DNA from: Nostoc sp. CCCryo 231-06
GTDB lineage: Bacteria; Cyanobacteriota; Cyanobacteriia; Cyanobacteriales; Nostocaceae
Assembly: GCA_023522315.1 (NCBI GenBank)
Contig: JAHCSU010000233.1
Span: forward strand, 37,017 to 101,016
DNA length: 64,000 bases
Direction of reading: 5' to 3'
Made by a program: the position numbers and the translations under genes. Each line of letters starts with the position of its first letter. Position 1 is the first letter of the stretch. Positions 41,603 through 51,972 of the stretch are shown here, piece by piece. Below the pieces are notes generated by a model. It was given only the letters and a program-made list of their open reading frames with translations. It was not told where the DNA came from and ran no database searches.

Positions 41603-43099
41603 TCAATTTATCTGCAATAAATTTTCGCCACGTTGATAAATTTCCCGCGCATAATCAGTCCAAGCACCTTGTCCCCAATAACGAAAACAACTGGTTTGCA
41701 ACAAAAGGTTATGCAAAAGAACGTTACAGTAATGAGATTGTCTGGTAACAGGTTCTGCTGACTCAACTTGCTGTAATGGATCAAATTTTTGATGGAATAA
41801 ACTGCTTAGTTGATACATGGGAGACAACACATTTTCATATCCTTTTACCCAACTGATATGATTTGTCCACGAGGCTCCATCCAGATGAAAATTAGAGTTT
41901 GTTTGCTTTAATTCTTGAATGACATTCTCTACAGCTTCAGGTTGAATATTATCTGATGAAACTCGCTCCCAAATCTGATGTTGTCCCACTGGCTGACAAG
42001 TTGGATAGTCTTCAGGTTTGCATCCAGCAGCTTCAATTAATTCTAAATATTCTGTACCACACATCCCGACTACGCGTGATTTACCTCCGCCGTTATTGAC
42101 CATATCCCACCAAGCTTGTTTAAAGGCGCTAGGAAATTCATTCATCATCACGCCACCATTTTCACCATCTCCAATTTGGCTAACTATTGGTGGTACAAAA
42201 ACACTGCCAATTTTTTGTTTTGATAATGTTTTTGCTTCATAATAAGGCTGCATTTGTGCGACTAATTTAGTATCCGAACCTTGGGTTTTAATTAAGGCTG
42301 TAATGCTAATTGTTTCGCCTTGAGAATTGCGGGCAACTAAACGATGCGGCAAATGTTTGTTGGTAAGAGATTGACCGCTAATTGTTTCTACAGAATGTTC
42401 TTGAACGAGTAACCAGCGATATCCACATTCTTTGAGCGCTTTCACAAATTCAAAGAGAGCATCAGGATGATTTGGTAGGTGCATTTCTGGGGGCGAAAAT
42501 CCTTTAACTCGCGCTAATGCCTCCCAGCCAAAAATTGCCGCAAAGTGATGTTGCCATGCGATGATATGCAATTTAATATCTGCTATTGGTGTGGAAGGAA
42601 TAACTGCATGACCCCACATTGTACCCAGCCATTCTACATAAGGTTGGTAGGTGCGATCGCAAGTGATGCGTTTAAGATTATCGAGAACATCACCGCGTCC
42701 CATTTGCCGCAGTCCCCACAGAAGATTACCTGAGTAATCCAACATCACACGGGGATTGCAACCTTGACTGACGAGTTCGGGGATCAAGTCTCCCATGCGG
42801 CTGTAACAATGGGCAAAAGGATCTGCATTGTGGTTATCCCCTTCATGAGGATGTTCAAACATATATTGCAGATTGCTGATGAGTGTACCACCATTTCCAG
42901 CAGGTATAGTTGGCTGGTGCATGTGTAAGGCGATCGCAAACACAGCATTTACATCTTCTAAGCGGATATTTGTTGTTGGTAAAAATACTGGCTGATTATA
43001 GTTAACTACAGAGAGAACCTCTGTTTCCCAACCAGATATATTCGGCAAGCCATCAATGATTTCGGGCAAAGGAGTAAGAGTTGTGGGGAAGGAAAGCAT
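41603..43099 (-). CDS. Glycoside hydrolase family 57-like protein
   Basis: VFAIALHMHQPTIPAG, FSPPEMHLP, VQEHSV. Confidence 0.8.
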   Translation of the reverse strand: MLSFPTTLTPLPEIIDGLPNISGWETEVLSVVNYNQPVFLPTTNIRLEDVNAVFAIALHMHQPTIPAGNGGTLISNLQYMFEHPHEGDNHNADPFAHCYSRMGDLIPELVSQGCNPRVMLDYSGNLLWGLRQMGRGDVLDNLKRITCDRTYQPYVEWLGTMWGHAVIPSTPIADIKLHIIAWQHHFAAIFGWEALARVKGFSPPEMHLPNHPDALFEFVKALKECGYRWLLVQEHSVETISGQSLTNKHLPHRLVARNSQGETISITALIKTQGSDTKLVAQMQPYYEAKTLSKQKIGSVFVPPIVSQIGDGENGGVMMNEFPSAFKQAWWDMVNNGGGKSRVVGMCGTEYLELIEAAGCKPEDYPTCQPVGQHQIWERVSSDNIQPEAVENVIQELKQTNSNFHLDGASWTNHISWVKGYENVLSPMYQLSSLFHQKFDPLQQVESAEPVTRQSHYCNVLLHNLLLQTSCFRYWGQGAWTDYAREIYQRGENLLQIN

Positions 43100-43585
43100 T
43101 TCTGGTTGCTCCGAAATAAGTTATATCTATAAAACTTGCCTAAGTATCTAATAGTGCTTGACTCAGTATAAATACAGCAAATATCCTGAGCCATAACATT
43201 TTTAGGTGATTTTCAGTAACTGCGAACTTAGGCAAGTCTAGTAATCATCAGTGCAGTCTACCCAGATATTCGCATCTTTGTGTTCTACTGATTGATAAAG
43301 TTTGTTTACCGCCTGCTAATACCCAAATTTAGTCAGAAATTTATGATCAGCATGATTCAGCGCTTTTGGGGAAATAATAGTGGCGTTGATTGGGATGCTG
43401 ATTGCCCATGTTTGGAGTTAGAAGCTGATTGAGTTCGGTTGGGTAAGGATTGCTGATTGCAGTCAATCTAGTTAATTTGGTCGGGTACTCTCGTTTTTAC
43501 CCTAAAGGTAAAGTTAATTGACAGCAGAAGAAGAGGCGATCGCCTCAAAAAATTTAGAATTTACGCGCAGACACGCCATAAATCA

Positions 43586-44413
43586 TCAAAAATTCAGTTT
43601 CGGCATCAGCTTTTTCAGTTTTTGACTCGGCTGTTCTTTTGTTGCTGCTGGCGGAGTTGCTATTCGTAAAATTAGCTCTAGCAACCAGGGAGCAAGGCGT
43701 TGACACCATACAGCTAAATGACTTTGCCATCCGACTAAAATTTCTGATGAATCATTTTGCATTCCGGTGACAAGTGCTTTAGCCACTTGCTGGGGAGTCA
43801 TGGGGATCACCCAGCGAAATAATTTTAAGTCGCGCACCATATCTGTGTCTGTGAGGGAAGGTAGTAATGCAATGACTCGGATATTGTAATCAGCTAGTTC
43901 CTGACGCAAGGCTTGGGTAAATCCTAAGATGGCAAACTTGGTAGCTGAGTAAGTCGCCATTGTCGGTGCAGCCACCTTCCCCATCAGACTTGATACATTG
44001 ACGATTGTTCCTTGCCTTTGGCTGGCCATGCGTCGAGCTATCAGACTAGTGAGGTTGTACATTCCGAACAAGTTTACCGAGAGTTCTTCTTGAACTTGGG
44101 GCATTTTAGATTGCAAAAACGAGCTTTGGTATGCGACTCCCGCACAATTAACCAGCAGGTGAATCTGTCCGTAATTGCGCCACAGTTGGGCAACAGCGAT
44201 ATTTACTTCAATTGTCTGCGTCAAATCTAAGGGCACGATCGCAGTTTCTGTTCCCATCGCCTCGATTTCGTTAGCTACCTCGACTAACTTTTGGCGATCG
44301 CGTGCTACCAATATCAGCCGCTTGATGCCGATTTGAGCTAGTTCGAGTGCGATCGCTCGTCCAATCCCACGAGAAGCCCCTGTAATTAGAGCAACTTTCC
44401 CTTGAATCTCCAT
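43586..44413 (-). CDS. Short-chain dehydrogenase/reductase
   Basis: ALITGASRGIGRAIA, LLVNCAGVA, YSATKFAILG; start at MEIQGKVALITG. Confidence 0.93.
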   Translation of the reverse strand: MEIQGKVALITGASRGIGRAIALELAQIGIKRLILVARDRQKLVEVANEIEAMGTETAIVPLDLTQTIEVNIAVAQLWRNYGQIHLLVNCAGVAYQSSFLQSKMPQVQEELSVNLFGMYNLTSLIARRMASQRQGTIVNVSSLMGKVAAPTMATYSATKFAILGFTQALRQELADYNIRVIALLPSLTDTDMVRDLKLFRWVIPMTPQQVAKALVTGMQNDSSEILVGWQSHLAVWCQRLAPWLLELILRIATPPAATKEQPSQKLKKLMPKLNF

Positions 44414-45630
44414 TGGTTTTATCCTCCAAAATTTAAGTCTTACTAAACTCTTCGTTATTGCCAAAACACACAATTAAGAGCTACTCGCTTGTCGGCACAA
44501 GGTAAGACAAATAATCAATTGCAATCCAAATCAAACTGAAACTAAGCCTTTAGCAACGAGATATTTCTTGGTTAATCTGCAATCCCTCATAATTGTCTAT
44601 ACGAGGCAGAAATTTCTCCTTTTTAACCCGTCAAAGCCTAACAGACTTGGCTGAATACATATAGCTCATAATTTTACTTCTCCTAGATCAGAGCGCTCAT
44701 CAGCATCGTTGTCATACACACGCTAGCAATTAAATCAAGCTATTGCAATATTCTTTAATCAGAATTTCTTAATACTTCTTAACGACAGGTATATATATGG
44801 AAAAGATTTTATTAAATAAGTTTTTATGAATACCTAAGTACAAATATCTTACTTTCCTGACAATTAAGACTTGTTTTGGGAAATTGTGATATCTCAGTCA
44901 TAGCTAAGAAACAAAAAAGACATATAGGTTTTGGTCATTGTTGCAATACCTTAGTTTTTCAGCTAGTTCACAGAGTTGCATCAGCATATTTACTGAGTTA
45001 TTTAAAATTGGTGTTTTTTATTTTTATCTTTTAAATAATAGAATAAAGAGAGTTAAATTATTATTTTTAATGCGAATTAGAATGACATATTTATCCCCAA
45101 AAACTTCAGAAAAAATGGTAACTTGTTTGGCTTTAGCTTTGAGTTCATCAAAGGAATGCTTGAGACTTACCTGGTGTGTGACAATTCATGCCATCTGGAA
45201 AAGCTAAAGATTAACCTAATCCCCTTGCCGATCCTGTAAGATACAAGGTTGGGTTAAGCAAAGCGCAATCCAGCAAAGCACTCGAAATGTTGGATTATAC
45301 CATTTCACTTTACTGATGATATAAATACGCTGGTAGGGGCTTGTCTTTGCCCATTCGTGTCAACTTAAGCTAAAAATCGCTTATCTGTTGGCTTCCACGC
45401 CCGCCCAGAAATGAATTTCAGAGGCTCATAGCTAAAGTCTACTGAAGTAGACTAAAGATTTTTCAGATTATTTAGTCATCTTTAGATGACTTTAGCTATT
45501 AGCAAGTAACTTCAGTTCCTTGTGGGACATGAGTTTTAAGTTAAGATAAATCTTGCACTGCGTTTCTATCCCGCCTCAGAATGAATTCCGAGTCTCATAG
45601 CGAAAGTCCACTCAAGTGGACTAAATAATT

Positions 45631-45742
45631 GGCGTTGCTGATTTCATGTATGAAAATGATTCTGCATGATATCGAAATCCTTGTAGAGACGTTGCATTGC
45701 AACGTCTCTACATCTGGATTCATACCGCAATTAGGCAACGCC
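45631..45742. mobile_element. 112-bp MITE-like element, TIR GGCGTTGC, 8-bp TSD AAATAATT
   Basis: GGCGTTGCTGATT...AATTAGGCAACGCC; AAATAATT at 45623..45630 and 45743..45750; internal palindrome GTAGAGACGTTGCATTGCAACGTCTCTAC; no ORF. Confidence 0.85.
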
Positions 45743-45915
45743 AAATAATTAATTCAGTCCACTTGAGTGGACTTCAGCTATCAGCCCTGAACTGAAGTTC
45801 AGGGCGGGCTATCGGTTACTGCGACTAGATTTTTAAGCACTGAAGCACTTACTACAAACTGATCAAATTTAATGAGACAGACCACTAATTAAAACAATTC
45901 GCAATTCGCAATTCG

Positions 45916-46012
45916 CAATTCGCAATTACGTTTTGTAACGGGGATTTAACCCCGACACAAAACGTGCTGCCTATAGAGGCAGGGGACTTAAACCCCCAAA
46001 GTTTGTTAAAAC
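45916..46012. repeat. 97-bp dispersed repeat, identical to 28246..28342
   Basis: Identical on manual comparison; lies 9 bp beyond the stop of the C39 ABC exporter. Confidence 0.93.
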
Positions 46013-46021
46013 TGGAAGCAA

Positions 46022-48166
46022 TTAAGGGGTTAAAAAGTCTAAATGGTTTCCTGGTTGGGCACGCAAATCCTCTACTGTCCCCTGAATTTGTAACTTGCCT
46101 TGATTAAGTAAAACAATCCAATCAGCACGGGTAATTACTCTAGGACGGTGGCTAATCAGGATCGTGGTTTTACCTTGGCGGTGCAACAACAGTTGATCTA
46201 AAACTTGAGCTTCACTAACTGGATCGAGTCCAGCAGTTGATTCGTCTAAAATCAAGATTGGTGGATCGTTAACAATAGCTCTTGCTAAAGCCAGCCTTTG
46301 CCGTTGTCCACCAGAAATATTTGACCCAAATTCACCTAATACAGTTTGATATTTTTCAGGTAGTCTACTAATAAAATCATCTGCGTCAGCAATTTGGCAA
46401 GCCTTGACAATTTGATCAAAGGTGAGGTGAGGAGAACCTAAGCGGAAGTTTTCAATAATTGTGCGACTCCAAAAATGAGCGTCTTGAGGAACCAGAGCAA
46501 CTTGTTGCCGCAAACAATCAAGAGCTAGGTCTTGCATATTATAAATGCCAAAGCGAATATTACCAGAGTTAGGTGTATATAATCCGGCAATCAGTTTGGC
46601 AAGAGAACTTTTTCCACAGCCGGATGTACCAATTAGGGCAACAACTTTACCGCCAGGAATTGTAATGGAAAAATCTTCCAGTAGCTCTAGCCTGCCGGCG
46701 TAGTGAAAGTTTAGGTTTTTGCAAATAATATCACCATCACTAGGAATTTTAGCAAAGGGTTTGGTACTATCGCTTGGAGTTTCAGGTGTGGAATCGATAA
46801 CTTCTGTTAAGCGTTCCGTGGCAGTTTTGGCACGCATGAATTCATCTATAAATCCAATCACAGTACCGATTAATGCCAAAAAGTTCCCATTCATCCCGTT
46901 AAATGCTAGCAGTTGACCGATGCTGAGTTCTTTACCAATAACTAGGACGCTGCCGAAACCGATCAAACTAACGCTGCCAATAGCATAAACTAACCCAGAA
47001 AAGGTGCTATTAATAATTCCAATCTGAACTGTGCGAAATGTTATGTTTGAGAGCCGACCAAATCTGTTCTGAAATTCTTCCCAAAATTGAGGAGCAGCAG
47101 TAGTAGTTTTGAGTGTCAGCGCTCCTTTAAAGCTTTCAACGAGAACACCCTGGTTTTCCGCGTCTAAGACCAACATACTTCTGATTTTTTGTTGAAGTGT
47201 CGGCAAGAAAACCACCGTAGATAAACTCATGACAATAGCAACAACGACGGCAACAAAGGTGAGTTTCCAGCTATAGAACACCATGAAACCTAAAGAAATC
47301 AGTCCGATAAAGAATTGGCTAGGCAGACTGATAACTGCTTGAGCAACTAGCTGATTAATTTGTTGAATATCTTGCAATCTGCTAACAATCTCGCCACTAC
47401 GACGTGATTCATAGTAAGCCAGAGGCAACCGCAAGATTGCCCTGGCAAATTCTAGAATTAGCCCTAACTCAAGCCGTTGAGCAAAATTGGCAATCAGGTT
47501 AGATTGAACTAGTTGCAGACTACTTGACACCAAATTCATCACCACAACCGCAATAATTACACCAGCAAGAAGCTGGGTATCACCTCGAACTAGTACATCA
47601 TCCGTTAGAATTTGAACCAGGAAAGGAGAGGTTAACGAAAGCAGACCGATAAATATAGCACAGAGAAAAGCCTCGAATATTATGCCCCCATAAGGCAATG
47701 CCCGCCGCGCAAAGCGCCAAAGACCATTGACTTTATCATCAGGTTGAGCATAAAAGCGAACCGAATCTGGCTCTAGTAAAAGCATGACTTGATCTGACCA
47801 AGCCTCTATTAATTCATTTTTAGAGACATAACGGATGTTAAAGGCTGGGTCAGCAATTACATATTTTTTGCCTTTCTGACCATACAAAACAACCCAGTGG
47901 TAGCCTTTCCAGTGAATGATTGCTGGCAGTGGTGCTTGGTTCATTCGGTCTAATATTTCTTTTGATGCCCTGACCGAACGGGCATTGAAACCAAGTGCCT
48001 CGGCTCCTCGCCTCAATCCCAACAATGTTGTTCCAAGTTGCCCGGTGCCTACCGCTTCCCGGATGCGATTTAGTGTAAAGTTACGTCGATAATGTTTAGC
48101 CACGGAAGCAAGACAAGCAGCTCCACAATCTTCTTCACTATGTTGTGCAACAACTTGGTATTTCAT
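46022..48166 (-). CDS. Peptidase C39-containing ABC exporter (PCAT)
   Basis: EDCGAACLA catalytic Cys and GYHWVVL His; TM domain; Walker A GTSGCGKSS; signature NISGGQRQRLALARAI. Confidence 0.95.
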   Translation of the reverse strand: MKYQVVAQHSEEDCGAACLASVAKHYRRNFTLNRIREAVGTGQLGTTLLGLRRGAEALGFNARSVRASKEILDRMNQAPLPAIIHWKGYHWVVLYGQKGKKYVIADPAFNIRYVSKNELIEAWSDQVMLLLEPDSVRFYAQPDDKVNGLWRFARRALPYGGIIFEAFLCAIFIGLLSLTSPFLVQILTDDVLVRGDTQLLAGVIIAVVVMNLVSSSLQLVQSNLIANFAQRLELGLILEFARAILRLPLAYYESRRSGEIVSRLQDIQQINQLVAQAVISLPSQFFIGLISLGFMVFYSWKLTFVAVVVAIVMSLSTVVFLPTLQQKIRSMLVLDAENQGVLVESFKGALTLKTTTAAPQFWEEFQNRFGRLSNITFRTVQIGIINSTFSGLVYAIGSVSLIGFGSVLVIGKELSIGQLLAFNGMNGNFLALIGTVIGFIDEFMRAKTATERLTEVIDSTPETPSDSTKPFAKIPSDGDIICKNLNFHYAGRLELLEDFSITIPGGKVVALIGTSGCGKSSLAKLIAGLYTPNSGNIRFGIYNMQDLALDCLRQQVALVPQDAHFWSRTIIENFRLGSPHLTFDQIVKACQIADADDFISRLPEKYQTVLGEFGSNISGGQRQRLALARAIVNDPPILILDESTAGLDPVSEAQVLDQLLLHRQGKTTILISHRPRVITRADWIVLLNQGKLQIQGTVEDLRAQPGNHLDFLTP

Positions 48167-48506
48167 TTCAGACTCCAGTACCCAATAGTATCGTAAAAAA
48201 ACTTAAAAAAATAGCAGGGTTTCATCCCTGCGTGGTTAATAATTTGACCAACAGTTTAATTTTACTAAGTAACGGAGCAAAAAAAAAATCAAACTATGTT
48301 ATGTAATGTAAAATTGATTAAATTTGCTAGTAGTAAGCGGCTCCAACCGCTTACTACAAAACTTTAATTATTCACGCCTGCTTACTTATCACTACAAATC
48401 AAATTTTAGCAGGGAGGATAGGTTTATTCCCAGGCTCTTTAACAGTCCTGACACTGAACTTGTTCCTACTTTGATAGTATTCGTTTTCCCAACTTTTGTA
48501 GTTGAT

Positions 48507-48653
48507 TTAATTGTTTGTTTCTTTCTTTGCTCCTTTTTTATCAATTGTCACTCGACTATAAGAATAAGAAACCTTGCTTTCACCACCACACAGGGTTACT
48601 TCTTGATCTTCAGTCAGGGATATAAACATTGGGAAGATTTGAGTGCTTTTCAT
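48507..48653 (-). CDS. Candidate double-glycine leader peptide (48 aa), not in ORF track
   Basis: MKSTQIFPMFISLTEDQEVTLCGG/ESKVSYSYSRVTIDKKGAKKETNN; just upstream of the C39 exporter on the same strand. Confidence 0.72.
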   Translation of the reverse strand: MKSTQIFPMFISLTEDQEVTLCGGESKVSYSYSRVTIDKKGAKKETNN

Positions 48654-49310
48654 GATTCTAATTAACCTCAGATGTTAATTAACAAGTTTTCAAATTGATG
48701 GGAAGGTGCATTAACTGAAAGATAAGCAGAGGTAGCACCTACCAAAATGGCTATATCTTTTCAGCTATTTTTTGCAAAATAGTAAATTTTTATCCATATT
48801 CCTCTTTAATCACTCTCGAATGAAACAATTACAGCTTAGAGCTAAATGCCGAAAGTTCAGATATAGCTAGGGATTAGATACCCGTATATTGATATAAACC
48901 CCGAAACTAAGGCAAATAAACAGAACCCTAAATATAAAAAGTTTTGAGTTTTACTATCTATGCCGAGAGTGATTAAACATGGATATGAGCGATTTCTCAA
49001 ATAGCAGCGCTTAGTTCTCTACTTTACTGTTCAAGGTGAGCAGTATCTTTGGCAAAATTATTAAGTAAGTCCATCAACAGTTGCCTAATAGGAACCGTTG
49101 ATAGACTTTATTAACTTTGTTCAACAAAAGTATGCGGTAGGAATAAACGTAATGCTAGAATAACTGCGATAAGCAACAAAGCTAATGTCTTGCTAGAAAA
49201 TAAACTACCCTGTTGGAGCAGGTTAGTTTGTCTAAGACATTTTACCTCCGTAAAGACGCGGTTGATCGTGTCTTTACGTTTATTCTTCCCCTTCTACTAA
49301 ACCTCATTAT

Positions 49311-49571
49311 TTACTTGGTAGCAGTAAAAACGTTGACAGCGGTTTGGGTGACAGTAGCGCCAGCAGGAGCACCTTCAGCAACGTTGAGAGCTACTTGGTC
49401 TACTGTAGAGCCAACAGGAGCACCAACAAGAACGTTAAGGGCTAGTTGGTTGAGAACGAAGGGCTTAGGCTTAGCGGGGGGTTTGGCGGGCTTGTGCTTC
49501 TTAGGATGAGTACCACCAGACAAACTAGCTTCTTCGGTAACGGTTAAGGTAGTGAACAATGTGCTTTCCAT
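49311..49571 (-). CDS. Candidate double-glycine leader precursor with repetitive core (86 aa)
   Basis: MESTLFTTLTVTEEASLSGG/THPKKHKPAKPPAKPKP then LNQLALNVLVGAPVGSTV-DQVALNVAEGAPAGATV-TQTAVNVFTATK. Confidence 0.75.
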   Translation of the reverse strand: MESTLFTTLTVTEEASLSGGTHPKKHKPAKPPAKPKPFVLNQLALNVLVGAPVGSTVDQVALNVAEGAPAGATVTQTAVNVFTATK

Positions 49572-50524
49572 AATCTTAGTTCTCGCTTGATTGTTAAGGT
49601 TAAAACTGCGTCACTTGAAAGTAATTAATATAAACGTTTAAAGAGTATATTTGATTACTTTTTTGTCCCGCTAAAAGTATTATACGACTCTTGCTCAATA
49701 GGTCAAGCAATTAATTTTTTAAGAAATATGTATTACACCTCTTCAAAAAAGATACTACATAGTTCTTCTTTATACAAATTTAGTTAGAAAAACTTCAATT
49801 ATCAAAAAATAGCAAATAGCGTCAATATTCATATTCATATAAAGATGGCGAACTAAAAGATGTATTTTTTCCGAAAATGCATAAGTTAAACATATTTAGT
49901 ATTAATACTGACGAATCACGCAAATAAGCGCATTTCAAGAAAAACTTAGTAAAGTCGGTATATTTATTATACAAACTGTGCCTAAGTAAGAAATAAATTT
50001 CACAAATGGGGTTCTGCATTTCCAAGTAAGTGATTTTACGTAAATCTACTTTATGCAAAATTTTTATATACAAAGCTAAAATGAATTTATATAAATTATT
50101 TTAATATAGAACAGCGTAAATTCACTTAATCTTTGATAAATGAGAAATAGTTTTAAAAAAGTTGTAGACATTATACCATTTTTTTGAAAATAAATAAAGA
50201 AAAGATAAATTTTTAGATGAATATTATAAAGATTTGATATTCTTACTAAGATGCCTAATTGTTATTTAGAGTTAGCTGTATAGAAACCTTGTATTTACAT
50301 ACTAACTATATACAGGTAAGGGACTTATCAGTAATAAAAGTAAAAGCTGTTGCTTTGGCTCTGAAAGGCGAAAGCGCCAAAATTATGAGATTTTTGCCAA
50401 AAATATTCTTGAAATAGAAGAGAGCTTTTATTTTTAGTATCTCCCTAAATCTTGATCATCACGCTAACGCTAGGTAGATTTTTTTGCTAGATTATTTACG
50501 TAACCAAAATGTTTTTTAGCCTTC

Positions 50525-51859
50525 ATGCTCATAGACCCCCAACCAGACTTTCTCCGCCTAGTCCAAAACGACGAATATCTTCCCTCAGTCAGTATATGGA
50601 CGAGGTTGGGAGGAATATTTTTAATTGGAAGTGTTGGCGCTGCCTTCAGCCTTGCCAGTGTCTTTCAATACAATGTAATAGTAAAAGCTGATGCTACCGT
50701 CCGCCCAACTGGAGAAATCCGGTTAGTGCAAGCAGCAGCTGAGGGAACGGTGACAAGCATCAAAGTGAAAGAAAATCAGGTTGTGAAAAAGGGAGATACG
50801 ATCGCTCTCATCGACAATTCCCAATTGCAAACTAAAAAAAGCCAAATACTCGGAACCATCGAACAGAATCAGTTACAACGATCGCAAATTGATGCACAAC
50901 TAAAAGCGCTAAAAAATCAGATGACTGCTGAGTCTAATGCAATCGGACAGGCAATGACATCTGCCAAAGCAGACTTGAGTCGAAACAAAAGAGATTATCA
51001 AGATAGACAAATCACTAGTCTGGCACAAGTACAAGAAATAGAAGCGGGTGTTGAATTAGCCAGAGAGGAACTGAAGCGATATCAGCAGCTGGGAAATACG
51101 GGGGCGATCGCTGCTCTCCAAATTAAAGAAAAAGAACAAGCTTTTAAAGCTGCTACTGCTAGACTCGATAATGCTAAAGCTGCACTCAATCCCAGCGATG
51201 CGAATGTAGCGATCGCACAAGAACGTATTTCCCAAGAGTTGACGAAGGGTGAGTCTACTATTGCTCAATTGAACAAAGAGAAAGAAGAACTCATCAGGCG
51301 TCAAGTTGAAATCCAAAATCAAATTAGCAGCGCTCAACAAGAACTTAAACAAGTTTTTATGGAACTGCAAAAAACTGTAATTCGTACCTCTGAGGCAGGT
51401 ACTATTCTCCAACTAGTATTAAGAAATACTGGACAAGTTGTCCGTGTTGGGGATGCGATCGCTCAAATTGCTCCCAGCGCTGCCCCTGTTGTAATCAAAG
51501 CTCGTGTTTCCTCCTCAGATATTAGTAAAGTGCAGGTGTGTAAAGTCGCACAAGTCGCAAAATGTTTAGAGGGGCAAGTACAAATGCGGGTTTCTGCTTA
51601 TCCGTATCCAGATTATGGCATCCTCAAAGGTGCTGTCAGAGGCATTAGTGCCGATGCCATTACATCTCAGGGTAACGGTAACATTCCAACTGCGCCTTCC
51701 TATGAGGTGACAATTGAGCCAGATAAACTTTATTTAAAAAAGGGCAATAAATCATATTCTATTAAAGCAGGGATGGAAGTTACAGCTGAAATCATTTCCA
51801 AAAAAGAAACCCTACTGACATTTATTCTGAGAAAAGCAAGGCTGCTAACAGATGTGTAG
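50525..51859 (+). CDS. HlyD-type membrane-fusion/adaptor protein
   Basis: Single N-terminal TM, VRPTGEIRLVQAAAEGTVTSIKVKENQVVKKGDTIALID, coiled coil, IAQIAP. Confidence 0.93.
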   Translation: MLIDPQPDFLRLVQNDEYLPSVSIWTRLGGIFLIGSVGAAFSLASVFQYNVIVKADATVRPTGEIRLVQAAAEGTVTSIKVKENQVVKKGDTIALIDNSQLQTKKSQILGTIEQNQLQRSQIDAQLKALKNQMTAESNAIGQAMTSAKADLSRNKRDYQDRQITSLAQVQEIEAGVELAREELKRYQQLGNTGAIAALQIKEKEQAFKAATARLDNAKAALNPSDANVAIAQERISQELTKGESTIAQLNKEKEELIRRQVEIQNQISSAQQELKQVFMELQKTVIRTSEAGTILQLVLRNTGQVVRVGDAIAQIAPSAAPVVIKARVSSSDISKVQVCKVAQVAKCLEGQVQMRVSAYPYPDYGILKGAVRGISADAITSQGNGNIPTAPSYEVTIEPDKLYLKKGNKSYSIKAGMEVTAEIISKKETLLTFILRKARLLTDV

Positions 51860-51972
51860 ACTTCTTGTTTCCTGTATTCCACGCCATTGAGAACCACGAT
51901 AACAATTCTAAATTCAAAATTCACCCGTTGTTCGCGCAGCTTATGGTAGAGAAGAGAGTTACATAAGGGAAT

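Noticed and set aside
44938-45207. 89-aa plus-strand ORF
   Set aside because: AT-rich intergenic region, composition not protein-like, no motif
48324-48665. 113-aa plus-strand ORF
   Set aside because: Antisense to the better-supported double-glycine leader peptide and low-complexity in character
48871-48883. GGATTAGATACCC, matching a conserved 16S/12S rRNA motif
   Set aside because: Only 13 nt; surrounding sequence does not resemble rRNA, so probably coincidence
49213-49509. 98-aa plus-strand ORF
   Set aside because: Antisense of the repetitive precursor; its own repeats mirror the opposite strand
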